NCBI GenBank assembly: GCA_028709805.1
Contig: JAQUTL010000001.1
Location: 1-64,000 of the forward strand
From: Victivallaceae bacterium
GTDB taxonomy: Bacteria; Verrucomicrobiota; Lentisphaeria; Victivallales; Victivallaceae
DNA length: 64,000 bases
Reading direction: 5' to 3'
In this document: one piece after another, positions 61,062-64,000 of the stretch
How positions within the stretch are numbered: the first letter of the stretch is position 1
Layout: every line of letters starts with the position of its first letter
The notes under the pieces: model-generated
The model's input: the letters and a program-made list of their open reading frames with translations, nothing else
Told to the model about the DNA's origin: nothing
Databases searched by the model: none
Program-made: the position numbers and the translations under genes

Positions 61062-62795
61062 ATGAAACGCAGAGACATTGTAGTATCCGGGAGTATTGTT
61101 GTGGCGGCCCTGTTGCTGCGGATCGTTGCGGCGGTTCAGCTGGCTTCCGGCGCGGCCGCGGTGTATCGGCCGAGTCAGGCGACCGATATGGCCACCTATT
61201 GGGAGTTGTCCGGAAAAATATTGAGCGGCGGTTTTTCCGGAGAGTTTTACTATCAGCCGTTTTATTACGCCGTCTGGCTTCCGGCGCTGCGCTTTGTCTG
61301 GGATTCGATTGACATGGTGATCGCGGCGCAGATCGCAACGGGAACGCTGACGGTGCTGCTGGTGGTGTTGACCGGCCGTTTGATCGGCGGCCGCGCCGTT
61401 GGCTGGGTGTCCGGCGCATTGTGCGCGGTGTGCACTCCGCTGCTGCTCTATACGCCGTTTCTCATTATCGCCAATATTCAGGCGCTGTGGATGGCGCTGA
61501 TCGCCTGGCTCGGAGTGCGCTTGCTCAAAAATGGCGGAACGTGGAATTATTGGCTGCTCAGCCTGACGGTGGGAACGGCGATTTTGACCCGCGGCAACGC
61601 GTGGTATATTTTTCCGGTCCTTGTGTTGCTGTTTCTTTTTCGGTGGAGTTGGCGCCGGGCGTTTTTCGCCGCCGCCGGTTCGCTGCTGGTGATACTGATC
61701 GTCCAGCTGCCGTTTATCTGGCACAACACCGCTGTCCGCGGAATTCCGACCGGACCGTCCACCGCGGCCGGTCAGGTCATGGCGCTGGGCAATACGCCGG
61801 AGGCGCCGCCCGGCGGCCGCGACTTCAACGGCATGGCCGGCCCGATGGAGTACCCGGACAGCTGGCAGCGCTGGATGGCGGAGGCGGATTCCCGTCCGGT
61901 TGTTTCGCAGATATTGGCGTGGGCGGGGCGTGAACCGCTGGGATTTGCGGAGCTTCAATTCCGCAAACTGCTGATGTTTTGGGACTGGCGGGATATTCCG
62001 AACAATGTGGCGTTGTTCGGGGAGGGTGCGTCATCTTATGTGGTCAAGCTGTTTTTTGTTCCCGGAATCATCATCGCGCTGGCGCTGGCGGAAATGCTCA
62101 GCGGCTGGCGGCGGGCGGCGGCACGGCGGCGCGGCGACTGGTTTTTTCTGCTGCTGCTGATTTGCGGTTACTGGTTTGCGACGGCGGCCTTTTACAATCT
62201 GTCCAGATTCCGCGCTCCGCTGTTTCCGATTCTTTCGGTGTTTGCCGGAATGTTCGCGGTTGCGGCGGTGCGTCGCTTTTCCCTGTGCCGGCGCGGTTTT
62301 TATCTGACGATGGCTCCCGCCCTTCTGACCGGGGTGTTTTTTGCTTTTGCCGGCTATGATTTTTACAGCGAAAACTGCGAAAACGCCGTGATCCGGGTCG
62401 CGCGTCCGTCCGGCGTGACCGACGGGAATGTGATTCGGGACAACGGACCGTTCAGTTTCGGCGGCTGGAGCGAACTTAAGGTGAAGTCGGGTGACCGGCT
62501 GGTCAAGCGGCTGGCCGGGTGTGACGGCGTCGGCGGGGTGGTGACGTTGAATGTTGTGCCGAACGGCGGCCGCCGGCTGCCGTTGTCCGTTGCGCTGGCG
62601 GACGGAGCGGTATATTCCGGTGTTGACAAATTGACTTTTCCGGTTGCAGACTGTGGAAAAATCGAAATCAAGGTCGTTGCCAATCCGGGAGGAAGCGGAC
62701 TGATCGTTGACCTTCACCGCGACTACGGGCGCACCGAGGTCAACGGCCGCCCCTCCGCCGGTGAACTGGTGCTTTCCGCCGCTTTGGAAAAATGA
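61062..62795 (+). CDS. GT39/ArnT-like membrane glycosyltransferase (GT-C)
   Basis: A 577-residue protein. About eleven TM segments cover residues 7-425, followed by a soluble periplasmic domain of about 140 residues. The first extracytoplasmic loop holds QATDMATYWELS near residue 43, the acidic DxxxYW-type catalytic motif of GT39/GT83-like GT-C enzymes that use polyprenyl-phosphate sugars. LTRGNAWYIFPVLVL near 178 is another common feature. The acceptor could be protein, lipid A or another glycan. GAGG precedes the start. It is separate from the left-end GT-C module. Confidence 0.72.
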   Translation: MKRRDIVVSGSIVVAALLLRIVAAVQLASGAAAVYRPSQATDMATYWELSGKILSGGFSGEFYYQPFYYAVWLPALRFVWDSIDMVIAAQIATGTLTVLLVVLTGRLIGGRAVGWVSGALCAVCTPLLLYTPFLIIANIQALWMALIAWLGVRLLKNGGTWNYWLLSLTVGTAILTRGNAWYIFPVLVLLFLFRWSWRRAFFAAAGSLLVILIVQLPFIWHNTAVRGIPTGPSTAAGQVMALGNTPEAPPGGRDFNGMAGPMEYPDSWQRWMAEADSRPVVSQILAWAGREPLGFAELQFRKLLMFWDWRDIPNNVALFGEGASSYVVKLFFVPGIIIALALAEMLSGWRRAAARRRGDWFFLLLLICGYWFATAAFYNLSRFRAPLFPILSVFAGMFAVAAVRRFSLCRRGFYLTMAPALLTGVFFAFAGYDFYSENCENAVIRVARPSGVTDGNVIRDNGPFSFGGWSELKVKSGDRLVKRLAGCDGVGGVVTLNVVPNGGRRLPLSVALADGAVYSGVDKLTFPVADCGKIEIKVVANPGGSGLIVDLHRDYGRTEVNGRPSAGELVLSAALEK

Positions 62796-62834
62796 CATCC
62801 CCGCAGTTGCGCACGCTCCGGGCTGCCTCTGAGC

Positions 62835-64000
62835 TTACTTCAATAATCCAAGATCGCACAGCTGCTGCAGCGCGAGGCGGATTTTTTCCAAAGTTATCGG
62901 CTTGAGCAGCACTCCGGTGAAGCCGCTCATGTCAAAATTGCTGCCGACTTCGCTGTCGGCGGTTACCGCGATGATCGGCAGTGTCCGGCAATCCGGAATT
63001 TCATGCAGCTTCGCCGTCAGTTCGCTGCCGTTGATTTCCGGCATCCACATGTCAGTAAACAGCACGTCGGGGTGCTCGCCGGCGGCGATGCGTTCAAGCA
63101 GCGGCGTATGGCTGGTCATGTATTCGGTATGCATTCCGATCTTGTTCAGCATGGAGGACAGCACCATGCAGTTGGTCTTCACATCATCGATCACCCATGC
63201 CGTTCCGCGGAATTTGCGCGTTGCGGCTGCACCGGTAGCTTTTACCTCCTTGTGCCGATGCCGGATGCTCGCATTGCGGAAGGTCACGAAGAACGTGCTG
63301 CCGACGCCGGGACGGCTGTTCAGCGTGATTTCTCCGTTCATCTTCTCGGTCAGTTTTTTGACTATGCTCAAACCGAGTCCGGTTCCGGCCACCGATCTGG
63401 TGCCTCGCGTCGGCTGTTCGATCTGATAGAATGGCTCAAATACCATTCTCTGCACTTCCGGGGCGATCCCGATACCGGTGTCGGCAACCGAAATGATAAT
63501 GTCGGCGGTTTCTGCGGTGACATTTTCCAGTTTAAGCTCAATTTGGATTCCGCCATGCTCGGTGAATTTCACCGCGTTGCCGGCGAGATTCACCAATATC
63601 TGCCGCAGCCGCGGCGCGCTCGACCAAATGTCCGGGACTTGTTCAGGAATTACCGCTGTCAGCTCAAGATGCTTCTTCGCCGCTATCTGCTGAAGCAGCA
63701 GTTTGATGTTTTTCAGTAATTCTTCCGGATCGACCCATTCGTATGAGACGTCAAGTTTGTCCGCTTCAAGTTTTGACATGTCGAGCACGTCGTTGATGAT
63801 GGTCAGCAGCGAGTTGCTTGCGCTGCGCATGTCCTTGAGGTGCTTCCTGATGTTTGGCGGCGGATTTTCCAGCTCAAGCAGCTCGCTGAACCCGACAATT
63901 GCGTTGAGCGGAGTGCGTATTTCATGACTCATTGTTGCCAAAAACGTTCCTTTGGCGGTATTGGCGGCTTCAGCAGCTTCGCGGGCCTGAATCAGATGGT
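62835..64000 (-). CDS. Hybrid sensor histidine kinase, C-terminal part (continues beyond right edge)
   Basis: The open frame runs off the right edge. Visible are the H-box FLATMSHEIRTPLNAIVGFSELL (phosphoacceptor His), an N-box NLAGNAVKF, G1 DTGIGI, F-box FEPFYQ and G2 GTGLGLSIVKKL of a HATPase_c domain. A receiver domain follows, with acidic pair VIDD, phosphoacceptor Asp in LFTDMWMP and Lys in LLKPIT. The segment before the H-box (AREAAEAANTAKGTF) is the end of a coiled coil typical of PAS-linked kinases. The sensor portion is outside the window, so the signal is unknown. It is convergent with the GT39-like gene. Confidence 0.92.
   Translation of the reverse strand, partial: HLIQAREAAEAANTAKGTFLATMSHEIRTPLNAIVGFSELLELENPPPNIRKHLKDMRSASNSLLTIINDVLDMSKLEADKLDVSYEWVDPEELLKNIKLLLQQIAAKKHLELTAVIPEQVPDIWSSAPRLRQILVNLAGNAVKFTEHGGIQIELKLENVTAETADIIISVADTGIGIAPEVQRMVFEPFYQIEQPTRGTRSVAGTGLGLSIVKKLTEKMNGEITLNSRPGVGSTFFVTFRNASIRHRHKEVKATGAAATRKFRGTAWVIDDVKTNCMVLSSMLNKIGMHTEYMTSHTPLLERIAAGEHPDVLFTDMWMPEINGSELTAKLHEIPDCRTLPIIAVTADSEVGSNFDMSGFTGVLLKPITLEKIRLALQQLCDLGLLK

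Overview
The window reads as a chromosomal segment of a Gram-negative bacterium. GC is high (roughly 58-60 % by eye) except for an AT-richer stretch at the left end. The best guess is the PVC superphylum, probably Lentisphaerota (Victivallis-like). The basis is the combination of a planctomycete/lentisphaere-type orphan integrase, a Ser/Thr kinase with an N-terminal zinc ribbon and a DLG motif, scattered carbohydrate-active enzymes (GH2, GH127 and two unassigned glycosidase-like proteins), and housekeeping genes in an unusual order. This assignment is inference from family content; no rRNA or tRNA gene is present.

Layout. 1-6000 is an accessory islet: a decayed integrase fragment, a three-gene envelope-glycan module (acyltransferase-3, YfhO-like GT-C membrane protein, polyprenyl-phosphate-glucose-synthase-like GT2), an IS3-type remnant, and a broken glycine-rich surface-protein gene. 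6100-8080 (minus) holds an amidohydrolase and a thioester-reductase-like SDR. 8250-13640 (plus) is a zinc-type ABC importer followed by a TPR lipoprotein, DNA primase and a small membrane protein. fabF (minus) diverges from an orphan Dpp/Opp-type ATPase coupled to mutL, then rpsB-tsf with a clear terminator, then a BASS-type transporter. 21161-27944 (minus) is a compact eight-gene unit: ACT protein, paaK, GNAT_C-type acyltransferase, queD, queE, a small Nif11-like protein, queC and a GH2 glycosidase. serC and fhs follow as single genes with their own promoters and terminators. After a secreted glycosidase-like protein (minus) and a PstS-like protein comes the operon kinase - metallophosphoesterase - MarC - ktrB - ktrA - pncC - pyrH - beta-lactamase-like lipoprotein (34008-41701). 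Then come a MacAB-like exporter in three genes, a DtxR/FeoA regulator with feoB, a GH127 enzyme, an SSS transporter, and purA-rodA-pepD-lipoprotein. The last gene of that unit runs into a second copy of the IS3-type end. The right edge carries an IS1380 fragment, an (alpha/alpha)6-like protein divergent from a GT39-like membrane glycosyltransferase, and the C-terminal part of a hybrid histidine kinase.

Regulation visible in the DNA. Many transcription units start from a recurrent sigma70-like promoter, TTGnnA - 16/17 bp - TATATT (or close variants). Two of them (znuA and the Dpp-like ATPase) have identical geometry and place the ATG 8 bp after the -10 box, which predicts leaderless mRNAs. A perfect 7-bp inverted repeat upstream of the dtxR-feoB promoter is a plausible metal-dependent operator. 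No CRISPR array, prophage, rRNA, tRNA or obvious defence island was seen. The most unusual items are the IS-derived stop codons, the Nif11-like protein inside the queuosine operon, the degenerate thiamine-diphosphate-fold lipoprotein, and the leaderless promoter pair.
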